Source of the DNA: Shewanella avicenniae
Lineage (GTDB): Bacteria; Pseudomonadota; Gammaproteobacteria; Enterobacterales; Shewanellaceae
Direction of reading: 5' to 3'
Assembly: GCF_017354945.1 (NCBI RefSeq)
Contig: NZ_CP071503.1
Location: forward strand, 1,488,001 to 1,552,000
Length of the DNA stretch: 64,000 bases
In this document: positions 19,289 through 29,257 of the stretch, piece after piece
How the letters are laid out: each line of letters starts with the position of its first letter
Numbering within the stretch: the first letter of the stretch is position 1
Made by a program: the position numbers and the translations under genes
The notes under the pieces: generated by a model
Database searches by the model: none
What the model saw: only the letters and a program-made list of their open reading frames with translations
What the model was told of the DNA's origin: nothing

Positions 19289-21646
19289 ATGACCATAGAA
19301 TCAGAAGCGCGTATCGAATTGCCCGTGCTGCCATTACGAGATGTGGTGGTTTACCCCCATATGGTAATTCCGTTATTCGTCGGTAGAGAAAAGTCCATTC
19401 GCTGTTTAGAAACGGCTATGGAGCAGGATAAACAGATTATTCTGGTGGCTCAGCGTGATGCTGACTTAGACGATCCTACTGCTGACGATATCTTCGATGT
19501 CGGTACTGTTGCCTCCATTTTGCAACTGCTGAAGTTGCCAGATGGTACGGTAAAAGTCTTAGTTGAAGGCGGTAAGCGCGCTAAGATCGATAAATACACC
19601 AAAGAAGATGAATACTTTGTTGCTACTGCGCAATATCTCGAATCGCAACCAATGGACGATCGAGAAGAAGAAGTGTTGGTGCGCAGTGCCATTGGCCAGT
19701 TTGAAGGCTATATCAAACTTAACAAGAAAATTCCGCCCGAAGTACTGACCTCGTTAAGCGGCATCGAAGAAGCGGATCGTTTGGCAGATACCATGGCGGC
19801 GCACATGCCGCTCAAACTGCAAGATAAGCAATCTGTGCTTGAAATGGTCAATGTGGCCGAACGCTTAGAATACCTGATGGCAATGATGGAAGCGGAAATC
19901 GACTTGCTGCAAGTTGAAAAGCGCATCCGTTCTCGTGTCAAAAAGCAGATGGAAAAAAGCCAGCGTGAGTACTATTTGAATGAGCAAATGAAAGCCATTC
20001 AAAAAGAACTCGGCGACTTGGATGAAGGCCATGACGAATTCGAAGTCATGAGCCGTAAGATTGAAGAAGCAGGTATGCCTGCTGATGCTAAAGATAAAGC
20101 CTCTGCCGAACTTAACAAACTGCGTATGATGTCGCCTATGTCTGCGGAAGCTACCGTAGTGCGCAGTTATGTAGATTGGATGACCTCGGTACCGTGGAAA
20201 CAACGTTCTAAAATCAAACGTGATTTGTCAAAAGCTGAAGCGGTGCTAGATACCGACCACTATGGTCTGGAAAAGGTAAAAGAACGTATTCTGGAATACT
20301 TGGCTGTGCAAAGCCGAGTTAAACAGCTTAAAGGCCCAATTTTGTGTCTGGTAGGTCCACCGGGGGTTGGTAAAACTTCGTTAGGGCAATCTATTGCCAA
20401 AGCGACAGGGCGTAAATATGTGCGTGTTGCGTTAGGTGGCGTACGTGATGAAGCGGAAATTCGTGGTCACCGCCGTACCTATATTGGCTCTATGCCGGGC
20501 AAAATCATTCAAAAAATGGCCAAGATCGGGGTTAAAAACCCACTGTTCCTGCTGGATGAAATTGACAAAATGAGTTCGGATATGCGTGGTGACCCAGCAT
20601 CAGCGCTGCTTGAGGTGCTAGATCCGGAGCAAAACGCAACCTTTAACGACCATTACCTCGAAGTGGATTATGACTTGTCTGATGTAATGTTCGTGGCAAC
20701 GTCGAATTCAATGAACATCCCAGGGCCATTGCTTGACCGTATGGAAGTGATTCGTCTGTCGGGTTATACCGAAGATGAAAAGCTGAATATTGCTAAAGCG
20801 CATCTATTGCCGAAGCAGATTGAACGTAATGGTCTGAAAGCCAGCGAAATTACCGTTGATGACAGTGCCATTATCGGGGTGATTCGTTATTACACCCGTG
20901 AAGCGGGTGTGCGTTCACTTGAGCGCGAATTGTCGAAAATCTGCCGTAAAGTGGTGAAACAAATCCTTCTGGATAAAGACTGCAAGCATGTGGTGGTCAA
21001 CCAAGAAAACTTGAAGTCATTCCTTGGGGTGCAGCGTTTTGACTACGGTAAAGCCGAATCACATAACCAAATTGGTCAAGTCACAGGGTTAGCATGGACG
21101 GAAGTCGGCGGTGACCTGCTGACCATTGAAGCCACCTCGGTGCCCGGTAAAGGTAAGTTGACTTACACAGGCTCATTGGGCGACGTCATGCAGGAATCGA
21201 TTCAAGCAGCGTTGACCGTGGTACGCGCGCGCTCTGAGCAGCTTGGTATCAATGGTGACTTCTACGAGAAACGTGACATCCACGTGCACGTACCTGAAGG
21301 CGCAACGCCAAAAGATGGTCCATCAGCTGGTGCTGCCATGTGTACTGCGTTGGTGTCTAGCCTTACAGGTAACCCAGTACGCGCCGATGTGGCCATGACC
21401 GGTGAAATTACCCTACGTGGTGAAGTATTGCCGATCGGTGGTTTGAAAGAAAAACTGCTGGCAGCCCATCGCGGTGGCATTAAATTGGTGCTCATTCCAA
21501 AAGAAAACGAACGTGACTTGGAGGAAATTCCAGCAAACGTTGTGGCAGATTTGGAAATTAAACCAGTACGTTGGATCGATGAAGTGTTGAAATTGGCGTT
21601 AGAAAAGCCAGTTGAAGGCTTCGAAGTTGTTAAAAATTTGGGCTAA
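19289..21646 (+). CDS. lon: ATP-dependent protease Lon
   Basis: Homo-oligomeric AAA+ serine protease for damaged and regulatory proteins. The 785-aa protein (E. coli 784) has an N-terminal substrate-binding LON domain ([23 protein letters not shown]), a coiled-coil region, Walker A GPPGVGKT near residue 355, Walker [11 protein letters not shown] near 418, and a C-terminal protease domain with catalytic Ser in DGPSAG (about 679) and Lys in [10 protein letters not shown] (about 722). It has its own heat-shock promoter. Confidence 0.97.
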   Translation: MTIESEARIELPVLPLRDVVVYPHMVIPLFVGREKSIRCLETAMEQDKQIILVAQRDADLDDPTADDIFDVGTVASILQLLKLPDGTVKVLVEGGKRAKIDKYTKEDEYFVATAQYLESQPMDDREEEVLVRSAIGQFEGYIKLNKKIPPEVLTSLSGIEEADRLADTMAAHMPLKLQDKQSVLEMVNVAERLEYLMAMMEAEIDLLQVEKRIRSRVKKQMEKSQREYYLNEQMKAIQKELGDLDEGHDEFEVMSRKIEEAGMPADAKDKASAELNKLRMMSPMSAEATVVRSYVDWMTSVPWKQRSKIKRDLSKAEAVLDTDHYGLEKVKERILEYLAVQSRVKQLKGPILCLVGPPGVGKTSLGQSIAKATGRKYVRVALGGVRDEAEIRGHRRTYIGSMPGKIIQKMAKIGVKNPLFLLDEIDKMSSDMRGDPASALLEVLDPEQNATFNDHYLEVDYDLSDVMFVATSNSMNIPGPLLDRMEVIRLSGYTEDEKLNIAKAHLLPKQIERNGLKASEITVDDSAIIGVIRYYTREAGVRSLERELSKICRKVVKQILLDKDCKHVVVNQENLKSFLGVQRFDYGKAESHNQIGQVTGLAWTEVGGDLLTIEATSVPGKGKLTYTGSLGDVMQESIQAALTVVRARSEQLGINGDFYEKRDIHVHVPEGATPKDGPSAGAAMCTALVSSLTGNPVRADVAMTGEITLRGEVLPIGGLKEKLLAAHRGGIKLVLIPKENERDLEEIPANVVADLEIKPVRWIDEVLKLALEKPVEGFEVVKNLG

Positions 21647-21691
21647 CGCAAGAAATTGCAGCAATCACAGCAAAAAACTGCAAAAAAGGGC

Positions 21692-21719
21692 TTAACAAAG
21701 GCTGGAGCTGTGATAGCCT
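21692..21719 (+). promoter_or_regulatory. Candidate promoter of hupB
   Basis: TTAACA, a 16-nt spacer and TAGCCT preceded by TG (extended -10). Transcription from here would give a leader of about 180 nt beginning with the hairpin at 21733. Confidence 0.45.
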
Positions 21720-21732
21720 AAGTTCCGTGGAG

Positions 21733-21766
21733 AGCCAGTTGCCTCAATCCCTTGAGCTGACTGGCT
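21733..21766 (+). promoter_or_regulatory. Strong hairpin in the hupB 5' leader
   Basis: AGCCAGT pairs with ACTGGCT and, inside, CTCAA pairs with TTGAG around a TCCC loop. A symmetric 3-nt internal loop separates the two stems. There is no T-tract, so it is not a simple terminator of lon; it probably folds in the hup mRNA leader. Confidence 0.55.
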
Positions 21767-21905
21767 TTGAGCTGTATCCAATTACATAATCCTAGTTTCC
21801 AACTGGGCTTGAACTTTAAAATCAAGCTTGTTATAAAAAGCCTCCGCAGACCGCTCGAGAGAAGGACTTGGTTGCGGCGCATAAAATTACATTCAAGGGG
21901 ATGAC

Positions 21906-22178
21906 ATGAATAAATCTGAACTAATCGAGAAAATCGCATCTGGTGCTGACATTTCTAAAGCCGCTGCAGGCCGCGCACTGGATTCTTTCATCGCTGCTGT
22001 GACTGAAGGTTTGAAGGACGGCGATAAGATTTCTCTTGTTGGTTTTGGTACTTTTGAAGTTCGTGAACGTGCAGAGCGCACTGGTCGCAACCCACAAACT
22101 GGTGACGAAATCAAAATTGCAGCAGCTAAAATCCCTGCGTTTAAAGCAGGTAAAGCGCTGAAGGATGCTGTTAACTAA
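21906..22178 (+). CDS. hupB: DNA-binding protein HU-beta
   Basis: Small histone-like protein that bends and compacts DNA. The 90-aa product starts [28 protein letters not shown] and has the HU/IHF signature [21 protein letters not shown] (here quoted in parts: [15 protein letters not shown], then RNPQTG), followed by [14 protein letters not shown]. The position between lon and ppiD is the classical one for hupB. A structured leader precedes it and a terminator follows. Confidence 0.97.
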   Translation: MNKSELIEKIASGADISKAAAGRALDSFIAAVTEGLKDGDKISLVGFGTFEVRERAERTGRNPQTGDEIKIAAAKIPAFKAGKALKDAVN

Positions 22179-22277
22179 TTGACCGCTTGAACCGTAAAGC
22201 AACCTGCTTTACCGGGTGAACAGCCCATCAAGTGAACAATTCAGCAGTGTTTTAAAACTGCAGTAAATCAAGCAATA

Positions 22278-22309
22278 GGCGCATCCTTTAAGCGATGCGT
22301 CTTTTTTTT
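22278..22309 (+). terminator. Terminator of hupB
   Basis: GGCGCATC and GATGCGTC (one G-T pair) around an 8-nt loop, followed by eight T residues. Confidence 0.88.
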
Positions 22310-22336
22310 AATTAACATCGCATAGCGAGACCTCTG

Positions 22337-24199
22337 ATGTTAGATAAGATGCGTGACGGAGCGCAGAGTGCAGTCGCCAAAGTGATTTTGGTACTGGTCA
22401 TTCTGTCTTTTGCATTTGCTGGGGTGAGCAGCTATTTGGGCCGTTCGACTCAGGTGCCAGCAGCTACCGTCAATGGTGAAGAGATTTCTAAAGCTGAATT
22501 AGAACAAGCATATCAAAGCGAGAAGAACCGCTTACAACAGCAGTTGGGTGATATGTTTGACACCTTGTCAGCAAATGACGCCTATTTAAACAATGTGAAG
22601 CAAGGTGTACTGCAACGTTTAGTCGCACAACGCCTCGTAGACCAAGCCGCAAAAGAGCTTGGTTTGCGCGTTTCTGACGAACAAATCAAAGACGCGATTC
22701 GTAATGAAGCGGCTTTCCAAACTGCGGGCAGCTTCGATAACGATCGTTACCTCGCAATTTTGCGTCAGATGGGCTACACCACCAGCAGCTTCCGTGAAGT
22801 GATGCGTGCTGACATGACACGTAATCAATTGATTACAGCACTGGTGTCTACCGATTTTGCCTTGAAGGGTGAAAGTGATGCACTGGCCAAGCTGCAAGCA
22901 CAAACCCGTGATATTCGGTACACCACTGTTGCATCTGCGCCGTTCCTCGCTGATGTAAGTGTTACTGATGACGAAGTCACCAAATACTACGAAGACAACA
23001 AGCTGCAATTCCAACATCCAGAAATGGTGAGTTTGGATTATGTAGAGTTAAGTGCAGCAACTTTGGCGCAGTCTTTTGATGTCAGCGATGCTGATGCAAA
23101 AGCTTACTATGACGAGCATCTGGCCGACTATCAAACCAATGAAAAGCGCGAAGTTGCGCATATCTTGTTTGATGCGTCAGCGGGTGATGACGCCGCTAAA
23201 GCGAAAGCTGAAGCTGTGTTGCAACAGCTGAAAGGCGGTGCTGACTTTGCAGCGTTAGCGAAGACTGAATCACAAGATACCTTGAGTGGCCAAAAGGGCG
23301 GTGAATTGGGCTGGTACGAAGCCGGTGTGATGGATCCTGCCTTTGACACTGCTATGTTCGCGTTGAACAAAGGCGAAATCTCCGATGTGGTGAAAACGCC
23401 ATATGGTTATCACATCATTAAATTGCTGGATGTTCAACCGAGTGCCGCAGCACCGTTTGACACTGTAAAAGCCCAGATTTTGCAAAAGCTGAAGATGGAC
23501 CAAGCGGTCAACGAGTTTTACAGCTTACAGCAAAAGTTGGCCGATACCAGTTATGAAGTGCCAGACACGTTAGACGAAGCGGCCAAAGCTGTTGGCGCAA
23601 CGGTGAAGTCTACTGAGCTGTTTAGCCAAGTAAATGCGCCAGCGCCATTTAACGCGCCAGAGGTGTTAAAAGCGGCATTTTCTACAGACGTATTGTCAGG
23701 CATGAACAGTAACGTACTGGAAATTGCTGACAACGATGTTATGGTCATTCGTGTTAAACAACATCAAGATGCGGGTCTGAAAGCGTTTGATGAAGTGAAA
23801 CAAGATATCGTGACATTATTGAAGCAACAGAAAGCCAAAGCGCTTGCTCAAGCGAAAGCCGACGAGACGCTTGAGGCCGTTAAAGCAGCAAACTCTAGCG
23901 TTGAGTTGCAAAGCCAGACTAACCTCGCTCGCAATGCTGCAAATGTTGATGCTGCCGTTGTAGCGCAAGCGTTTAAGATGGCGCCAGTGGCGGAAGGTGT
24001 GAGCGCACAAGTTGTAGAGACTTCTACTGGCTATGCAGTGGTTGTGCTTGATAAAGTCAGCACACCAGCGGTTGCACCAACTGAATTGAGTACGGCTATT
24101 CAGCAAAACTTAATTAGTCAAAATAGCGAATTAGCTTATCGCGCCTTGATTGAATTGCTGAAGTCTAAAGCTGAAGTGACTTATCCAGTTGAAGGCTAA
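22337..24199 (+). CDS. ppiD: Inner-membrane periplasmic folding factor PpiD
   Basis: Membrane-anchored SurA-like chaperone at the SecYEG exit. The 620-aa protein (E. coli 623) has a short cytosolic start, one membrane segment at about 16-36, a SurA-type N-terminal chaperone region, a parvulin domain at about 268-360 (REVAHILFDAS ... GGELGWYEAGVMDPAF ... TPYGYHIIKL) and a long C-terminal region. The order lon-hupB-ppiD is conserved in enteric bacteria. Confidence 0.95.
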   Translation: MLDKMRDGAQSAVAKVILVLVILSFAFAGVSSYLGRSTQVPAATVNGEEISKAELEQAYQSEKNRLQQQLGDMFDTLSANDAYLNNVKQGVLQRLVAQRLVDQAAKELGLRVSDEQIKDAIRNEAAFQTAGSFDNDRYLAILRQMGYTTSSFREVMRADMTRNQLITALVSTDFALKGESDALAKLQAQTRDIRYTTVASAPFLADVSVTDDEVTKYYEDNKLQFQHPEMVSLDYVELSAATLAQSFDVSDADAKAYYDEHLADYQTNEKREVAHILFDASAGDDAAKAKAEAVLQQLKGGADFAALAKTESQDTLSGQKGGELGWYEAGVMDPAFDTAMFALNKGEISDVVKTPYGYHIIKLLDVQPSAAAPFDTVKAQILQKLKMDQAVNEFYSLQQKLADTSYEVPDTLDEAAKAVGATVKSTELFSQVNAPAPFNAPEVLKAAFSTDVLSGMNSNVLEIADNDVMVIRVKQHQDAGLKAFDEVKQDIVTLLKQQKAKALAQAKADETLEAVKAANSSVELQSQTNLARNAANVDAAVVAQAFKMAPVAEGVSAQVVETSTGYAVVVLDKVSTPAVAPTELSTAIQQNLISQNSELAYRALIELLKSKAEVTYPVEG

Positions 24200-24220
24200 T
24201 AAGATCTTCTAAAGTAAAAG

Positions 24221-24243
24221 CCGGCGAACTCGCCGGTTTTTTT
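24221..24243 (+). terminator. Terminator of ppiD
   Basis: CCGGCG and CGCCGG around AACT, preceded by AAAAG and followed by seven T residues. Confidence 0.88.
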
Positions 24244-24254
24244 ATGCGCGTAAG

Positions 24255-24929
24255 TTATCTAGGTAACTGCCAATCGATCATCGCTTTGCCATGATGCTGT
24301 AGGTACTGATTGGCGAGGTTGAAATGGTTACACCCAAAGAAGCCTTTATTGGCGGAAAACGGTGACGGATGGGCGGCACGCAGCACTAAGTGCTTGTGAC
24401 GATTAACCTTGGCGCCTTTCTCGGCGGCATGGCGCCCCCACAGCATGAATACTATGCCTTGATGATGCAGATTAATCACTTCAATTACTTTATCGGTAAA
24501 ACGTTGCCAACCTAGCTCCGTGTGTGATTGCGCTTTGCCCGCTTCAACGGTCAACACAGTGTTAAGTAACAGCACACCTTGTTTCGCCCAGTCACTTAAA
24601 TCGCCATGGTTTGGCAGTTGAAAGTCAGGAATCGTGTGCTGGAGCTCCAAAAAGATATTTTGCAGCGAAGGTGGCGGTGAAACACCCGCAGGGACTGAGA
24701 AGCTGAGTCCGTGCGCCTGATTTGCCCCGTGATAGGGATCTTGGCCAATAATCACTACTTTTAACTGGGCAAACGGTGTGAGTTTAAAGGCGTTAAAGGT
24801 ATCGGCTTGCGCTGGGTAGATGCGCTTACCTTCTAATCTTAGCTGGTTAATCGTATGAAGAATTTGCAGGAAGTAGGGCTGATTACGCTCATCATGGAGC
24901 AAACTGTGCCAAGTGAGTTCTGTAGACAT
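24255..24929 (-). CDS. ung: Uracil-DNA glycosylase
   Basis: Removes uracil from DNA as the first step of base excision repair. The 224-aa protein has GQDPYHG with the catalytic Asp64, [11 protein letters not shown], the LLWGRHA segment, [14 protein letters not shown] with the catalytic His, and ends in DWQLPR. The ATG at 24929 gives [11 protein letters not shown], matching the family start (ELTWH). A GTG at 24944 has a better-placed AGG ribosome site but lies inside a hairpin shared with the preceding gene's end, so the start is not certain. Confidence 0.93.
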   Translation of the reverse strand: MSTELTWHSLLHDERNQPYFLQILHTINQLRLEGKRIYPAQADTFNAFKLTPFAQLKVVIIGQDPYHGANQAHGLSFSVPAGVSPPPSLQNIFLELQHTIPDFQLPNHGDLSDWAKQGVLLLNTVLTVEAGKAQSHTELGWQRFTDKVIEVINLHHQGIVFMLWGRHAAEKGAKVNRHKHLVLRAAHPSPFSANKGFFGCNHFNLANQYLQHHGKAMIDWQLPR

Positions 24930-24932
24930 GAA

Positions 24933-24966
24933 AAAGTAGTGCACTATTAACCTAGAACACTACTTT
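24933..24966 (-). terminator. Terminator-like hairpin between the mop gene and ung
   Basis: AAAGTAGTG and CACTACTTT form a 9-bp stem with a 16-nt loop, followed on the minus strand by TTTTT running up to the ung ATG. It can end the mop transcript or act in the ung leader. Confidence 0.6.
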
Positions 24967-24974
24967 AATGCTGA

Positions 24975-25187
24975 TTAGTCGTCGATGCCAATCATTACGT
25001 TACTTGCTTTGATCAAAGCGTATGCATCTGCACCCACTTTCAGACCAAGCTTTTCAGTAGATCCTTTGGTTACGACAGCAGTAAGCTCAACACCTGGTGC
25101 GAGTTCAATCACTACTTCGTTGTTCACAGCACCAACTTCGATAGACTTGATAGTACCGCTTAAACAATTTCTTGCGCTGACTCTCAT
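24975..25187 (-). CDS. Single-domain molybdopterin/molybdate-binding (Mop/TOBE) protein
   Basis: A 70-aa molbindin-type protein: MRVSARNCLSGTIKSIEVGAV start, then NNEVVIELAPGVELTAVVT and a TEKLGLKVGADAYALIKASNVMIG ending (quoted in parts: LGLKVGADAYALIKA, SNVMIG), all typical of Mop domains. Such proteins assemble into rings that store molybdate or tungstate. The frame is open upstream to 25244, but AGAGGAG in front of the ATG at 25187 fixes the start. No mod transporter gene is nearby. It lies between fabV and ung on the same strand, with hairpins on both sides. Confidence 0.88.
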   Translation of the reverse strand: MRVSARNCLSGTIKSIEVGAVNNEVVIELAPGVELTAVVTKGSTEKLGLKVGADAYALIKASNVMIGIDD

Positions 25188-25252
25188 TTGAACTCCTCTT
25201 AGGATGATTAGAACATCAACATTGAATATAGATGCTGATGTCAAATGGTTTA

Positions 25253-25282
25253 AAAAAACGCCGCTTAAAAACGGCGTTTTTT
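25253..25282 (-). terminator. Terminator of fabV
   Basis: AAAAAACGCCG and CGGCGTTTTTT form a perfect 11-bp stem around an 8-nt loop, immediately past the fabV stop. Confidence 0.88.
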
Positions 25283-25295
25283 ACTAGGAGATGGA

Positions 25296-26498
25296 TTACA
25301 ACTCGATAACGTCAAATTCGACCACAGGATTTACATCTTGCTCATAGTCGATACCCTCAATACCAAAGCCAAATAGCTTAATAAACTCAGCTTTGTATTC
25401 ACGATAATCGGTCAATTCGCTCAGGTTTTCGGTCGTGATTTGTGGCCACAACTGCTGGCAATGTTGCTGAATGTCTTCACGCAGCTCCCAATCATCCAAA
25501 CGCAGACGGTTGTCAGCGTCAGTTTCTGCTGCGCTACCATCGGCTTTATACAAGCGTTGGCTAAACATGCGGTAGATTTGCTCCATACAACCTTCGTGCA
25601 GGCCTTCTTCGCGCATTTTCTTGAATACCATCGCAATGTACAGCGGCATCACAGGAATTGCTGAACTCGCTTGGGTTACCACGCTTTTCAGCACTGCAAC
25701 ATTGGCGCTACCACCGGTTGCTGCAAGCTGGTTGTTGAGGGCATGTGCTGCGCGGTCTAGGTCCATTTTGGCTTTACCCAAGGCACCATGCCAGTAGATT
25801 GGCCAGGTCAATTCAGTCCCTATGTAACTGTAGGCAACAGTTTTGCAGCCTTTAGCCAATACGCCAGCATCAGCCAATGCGTTGATCCACAGTTCCCAAT
25901 CTTGACCACCCATAACGGTGACTGTATCGGCAATTTCTTGCTCGGTAGCCGGTTCAACAGAGGCTTCAATAATGGTGTCTTTATTGGTATCAACCGCAGT
26001 TGAAGTATAGGTTTCACCAATTGGCTTAAGTGATGAGCGAATTACTTCGCCAGTGTCTGGCAGTTTGCGTACAGGTGATGCTAATGAGTAAACCACCATG
26101 TCGATTTCGCCAAGGTCTTGCTTGATCAGCTCGATCACTTTGGCTTTGGCTTCGTGGCTAAAGGCATCGCAGTTAATGCTTTTTGAATACAGGCTTGCTT
26201 GTTTGGCAAATTTGTCGAACGCAGCAGAGTTGTACCAACCGGCAGTACCTGGCTTGGCTTCGGTGCCTGGCTTCTCAAAAAACACACCAATCGTGGCGGC
26301 ATCTGAACCAAAGGCGGCGGCAATTCTTGAGGACAACCCATAACCACTTGAAGCACCTACAACTAATACTTTTTTAGGGCCGTTAGCGATTTTCCCTTGA
26401 GATTTAGTGTAATTAATCTGCTCTAACACGTTAGCTTCGCAGCCAACAGGATGTGTGGTTGTACAGATAAAACCACGAATTTTGGGTTTAATAATCAT
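25296..26498 (-). CDS. fabV: Trans-2-enoyl-CoA/ACP reductase FabV
   Basis: NADH-dependent enoyl reductase of fatty-acid synthesis; the FabV type is known to be insensitive to triclosan. The 400-aa length is typical. It starts [20 protein letters not shown] and has a nucleotide-binding [17 protein letters not shown] (about 48-64). The FabV active-site signature Tyr-X8-Lys is present as Tyr235 and Lys244 in [11 protein letters not shown]. It ends with the [17 protein letters not shown] tail. An own terminator follows. Confidence 0.95.
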   Translation of the reverse strand: MIIKPKIRGFICTTTHPVGCEANVLEQINYTKSQGKIANGPKKVLVVGASSGYGLSSRIAAAFGSDAATIGVFFEKPGTEAKPGTAGWYNSAAFDKFAKQASLYSKSINCDAFSHEAKAKVIELIKQDLGEIDMVVYSLASPVRKLPDTGEVIRSSLKPIGETYTSTAVDTNKDTIIEASVEPATEQEIADTVTVMGGQDWELWINALADAGVLAKGCKTVAYSYIGTELTWPIYWHGALGKAKMDLDRAAHALNNQLAATGGSANVAVLKSVVTQASSAIPVMPLYIAMVFKKMREEGLHEGCMEQIYRMFSQRLYKADGSAAETDADNRLRLDDWELREDIQQHCQQLWPQITTENLSELTDYREYKAEFIKLFGFGIEGIDYEQDVNPVVEFDVIEL

Positions 26499-26587
26499 CG
26501 TCTACTTTATGTTCCAGAAAAATTGTCACTAGGATAAGTAATTCCGTTGTAATTGGTACTACTATCCAAGTGGTTGGAGCAGTTTAC

Positions 26588-27376
26588 TTACGCCTTTTGG
26601 CGGGTTAACTGCAGTTGTTCTTGCAGTAAGCGTTGTGTGTATTCGTGTTGTGGATTGAGAAAAAGTTCCTCGGTTGGCGCAAACTCCACCATCTCACCTT
26701 TATTCAATACCATCACTTTGTCACTGATATAACGTACTACGTTGAGGTTATGGCTGACGAAAATATAGGACAAGCCCAACTCTTTCTGCAAACTTAATAA
26801 CAGATTGAGGATCTGCGCTCTAACCGAGAGGTCAAGTGCCGATAACGCTTCGTCAGCAATAATAATCTTTGGGTTAAGCATCAGTGCGCGTGCGACTGCG
26901 ACCCGTTGTTTTTGTCCCTCAGAAATCATGTGCGGATAAAATTCGCCATGTTCTGCTAACAAGCCCACTTTACGCAGGGTCTCAACGACTTGCTCTTCGC
27001 GCTCCTTGGCGCTTAAGTCCGTGTTGAAGCGTAAGGGCTCTTGCAATAAATCACCGATGGTCAATCTAGGATTCAGCGAGGTAGTTGGATCTTGGAAAAT
27101 CATGCGGATTAAGCGACAGCGTTGCTTAAGGTTCTTGCTGTCCCATGATTGTCCTTGGTAATAGATCTCGCCGCCTGAGCGCATTTCTGCACCTACTAAA
27201 ATGCGGGCGAGGGTACTTTTACCTGAACCTGCTTCACCGACCACGGCCAAGGTTTCCCCTGGCATCAGATCGAATGACACCGGGTGTAATGCTTCATTGT
27301 ATTGCGCTTTAAACCCTTTATATCCGGCAAAATAGCGCTTTTTCAGGTCGATAACTCTAAGTAAGGGGATCGTCAT
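26588..27376 (-). CDS. sapF: Sap peptide ABC transporter ATP-binding protein SapF
   Basis: One of two ATPases of the SapABCDF importer, linked to antimicrobial peptide resistance, heme or peptide uptake, and in E. coli SapBCDF to putrescine export. The 262-aa protein has Walker A GEAGSGKST, Q-loop, signature SEGQKQRVAVARAL and Walker B IIIADEALSALD. Several starts are in frame (TTG 27382, ATG 27379, ATG 27376); 27376 is best spaced from GAGG. The gene overlaps sapD by 20 nt and ends the operon. Confidence 0.92.
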   Translation of the reverse strand: MTIPLLRVIDLKKRYFAGYKGFKAQYNEALHPVSFDLMPGETLAVVGEAGSGKSTLARILVGAEMRSGGEIYYQGQSWDSKNLKQRCRLIRMIFQDPTTSLNPRLTIGDLLQEPLRFNTDLSAKEREEQVVETLRKVGLLAEHGEFYPHMISEGQKQRVAVARALMLNPKIIIADEALSALDLSVRAQILNLLLSLQKELGLSYIFVSHNLNVVRYISDKVMVLNKGEMVEFAPTEELFLNPQHEYTQRLLQEQLQLTRQKA

Positions 27377-28364
27377 CATCAACCTCGTCTTGATAAGGAA
27401 AGTGGCAGGCGTAATAACGGTCTTTGTAATGCGTTAACGTTGGTTGTTTAACGCACTGCCTTCTTGCTTCAGGGCAACGTGGTCCTAGCCGACAACCGAT
27501 GGGCAGGTGTCGCAACGCGGGAACTGAGCCTGGCAAGGTAGGCATCAACTGTTTGTGTAACACGTCGGTGCTGTAATCCGGCATGTTGTCCAGCAAGGCT
27601 TTGGTGTACGGGTGATTTGGCTGACTCATCAACTCGGCGGTTGGGCCTGATTCCATCACTTGACCACAATAGAGCACTGTCATGCGATTACACCAGTTGG
27701 ATAAGGTGTCCAATTCATGACTGATCAGCAATACCGTGACGTTTTGCAACTGGTTCAATTGGGTCAGCAAACGATAGATTTGCGCTTGGGTACTCGGCTC
27801 CATTGAGGCGGTCGGTTCGTCCGCAATCAATAGCCTAGGTTGGCGGGCCAATGCCATGGCAATCATCACCTTTTGGCATTCGCCTTCTGACAACTCCCAC
27901 GAGTAGCTATAGAACACTTTGCGTGGGTTTTTGATGCCCACTTTATGGAGCCATTTTTGTGCCAGTAATTTCTTTTCGCGGCTGTGTTTCCAGAATGACC
28001 ATTTGCTAGTGCGGGGAACCGCTTCCAACAGTTGATGGCCTACGGTGTAGGAAGGATTGAAGCTGCCGGATGGGTCTTGGAAAATCATTGAAATTTCAGT
28101 GCCCATGAGACTGCGCCGCTCTTCCCGCGACATATCCATCAGGTTTTTACCGTCCCACATCAGTCGGTCAGCGGTAATTTTCCAACTGGGATCGTGAATG
28201 CCGAGGATGGCGCGCGCCATCAAACTGCGGCCAGAGCCGGATTCGCCAATAAGCCCATGCATTTCACCAGCGTTAATGGTCAAGCTCACGCGTTCAAGCG
28301 CTTTTGCAGGCCCCTGCGGCGTGTCTAATTCGATCGTGAGATTACGAACATCGAGTAATGGCAT
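27357..28364 (-). CDS. sapD: Sap peptide ABC transporter ATP-binding protein SapD
   Basis: Second ATPase of the Sap system, on the cytosolic face. The 335-aa protein has Walker [10 protein letters not shown] (Arg where Lys is usual before the final Ser), signature [16 protein letters not shown], Walker [14 protein letters not shown] and the C-terminal oligopeptide-transporter extension with [14 protein letters not shown] (clustered cysteines, an iron-sulfur or zinc-type pattern in this subfamily). It starts 2 nt after sapC and overlaps sapF. Confidence 0.93.
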   Translation of the reverse strand: MPLLDVRNLTIELDTPQGPAKALERVSLTINAGEMHGLIGESGSGRSLMARAILGIHDPSWKITADRLMWDGKNLMDMSREERRSLMGTEISMIFQDPSGSFNPSYTVGHQLLEAVPRTSKWSFWKHSREKKLLAQKWLHKVGIKNPRKVFYSYSWELSEGECQKVMIAMALARQPRLLIADEPTASMEPSTQAQIYRLLTQLNQLQNVTVLLISHELDTLSNWCNRMTVLYCGQVMESGPTAELMSQPNHPYTKALLDNMPDYSTDVLHKQLMPTLPGSVPALRHLPIGCRLGPRCPEARRQCVKQPTLTHYKDRYYACHFPYQDEVDDDDPLT

Positions 28365-28366
28365 AG

Positions 28367-29257
28367 TTAGTTTCTCGTCGGTGCTAACGCTGCGCGCAGT
28401 CCATCACCCACTAGGTTGACAGCTAACACACTGAGCAGGATTGTCACACCGGGAATTGTCACCGTCCAAGGCGATGTTAAAAAGTTATCCAAACCTTGCA
28501 TGACCATTGCTCCCCATTCTGGCATCGGCGCTTGCGCACCTAAATTGAGGAAGCCGAGGGCTGCGATATCAAGGATTGCCGCCGACATGGCCAGCGTGGT
28601 TTGAATAATCACCGTTTCCCACACGTTTGGCATGATGACATACCAGAAAATCTGTAATGGATTGGCACCGTCTAAACTGGCTGCTTTTACGTACTCTTTT
28701 TGTAATTCATCATGCACGGTTTGGTGGATTGAACGGACAAATTGCGGCGTGAGCGAGATACCGACCGCCCAAAACACGTTTTCCAGCCCCGGGCCAGTCA
28801 CTGCAACCACTAATATAGCCATTAACAGCGACGGGATAGATAACAAAGCATCCAATAAATGCCCTAAAATGCTTGATTTGAGGCCGCGCATCATCCCGGA
28901 AATCGAGCCGATAATGACTCCGACCGTTAGCGCCGTGATGACCACAAAAAAAGCCACACCGAAAGTGTATTGTGTTCCATGCAGTAAGCGACTAAAGATA
29001 TCTCGGCCTAAGTCATCCGTTCCTAAAAAGTGGCTTACATCGCCTTGATTACTCCAAGATGGCGGCATCAACAGTGCCGATTGGTCTTGATATTCAGCCG
29101 TGTACGGCGCAATAACATCACCAAAAATGGCCAATACAATCAATAATGCCACGGCCCAAAGCCCAGCCAATGCTTGTGGCCTCGCGGCAAACAAGCGCCA
29201 AACCCGTTTGCTATGAGATGGGATCTCATCATCAAGGTAGAGTTTAGTTCGTCCCAT
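28367..29257 (-). CDS. sapC: Sap peptide ABC transporter permease SapC
   Basis: Inner-membrane permease of the DppC/OppC type. The 296-aa protein has an N-terminal membrane segment near residue 36, the LGTDDLGRDIFSRLLHGTQYT motif in parts (LGTDDLGRDIFSR), several further membrane segments and the EAA-type loop YVKAASLDGANPLQIFWYVI (in part). The start at 29257 has an AAAGGA ribosome site and overlaps the end of sapB by 14 nt. Confidence 0.93.
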   Translation of the reverse strand: MGRTKLYLDDEIPSHSKRVWRLFAARPQALAGLWAVALLIVLAIFGDVIAPYTAEYQDQSALLMPPSWSNQGDVSHFLGTDDLGRDIFSRLLHGTQYTFGVAFFVVITALTVGVIIGSISGMMRGLKSSILGHLLDALLSIPSLLMAILVVAVTGPGLENVFWAVGISLTPQFVRSIHQTVHDELQKEYVKAASLDGANPLQIFWYVIMPNVWETVIIQTTLAMSAAILDIAALGFLNLGAQAPMPEWGAMVMQGLDNFLTSPWTVTIPGVTILLSVLAVNLVGDGLRAALAPTRN

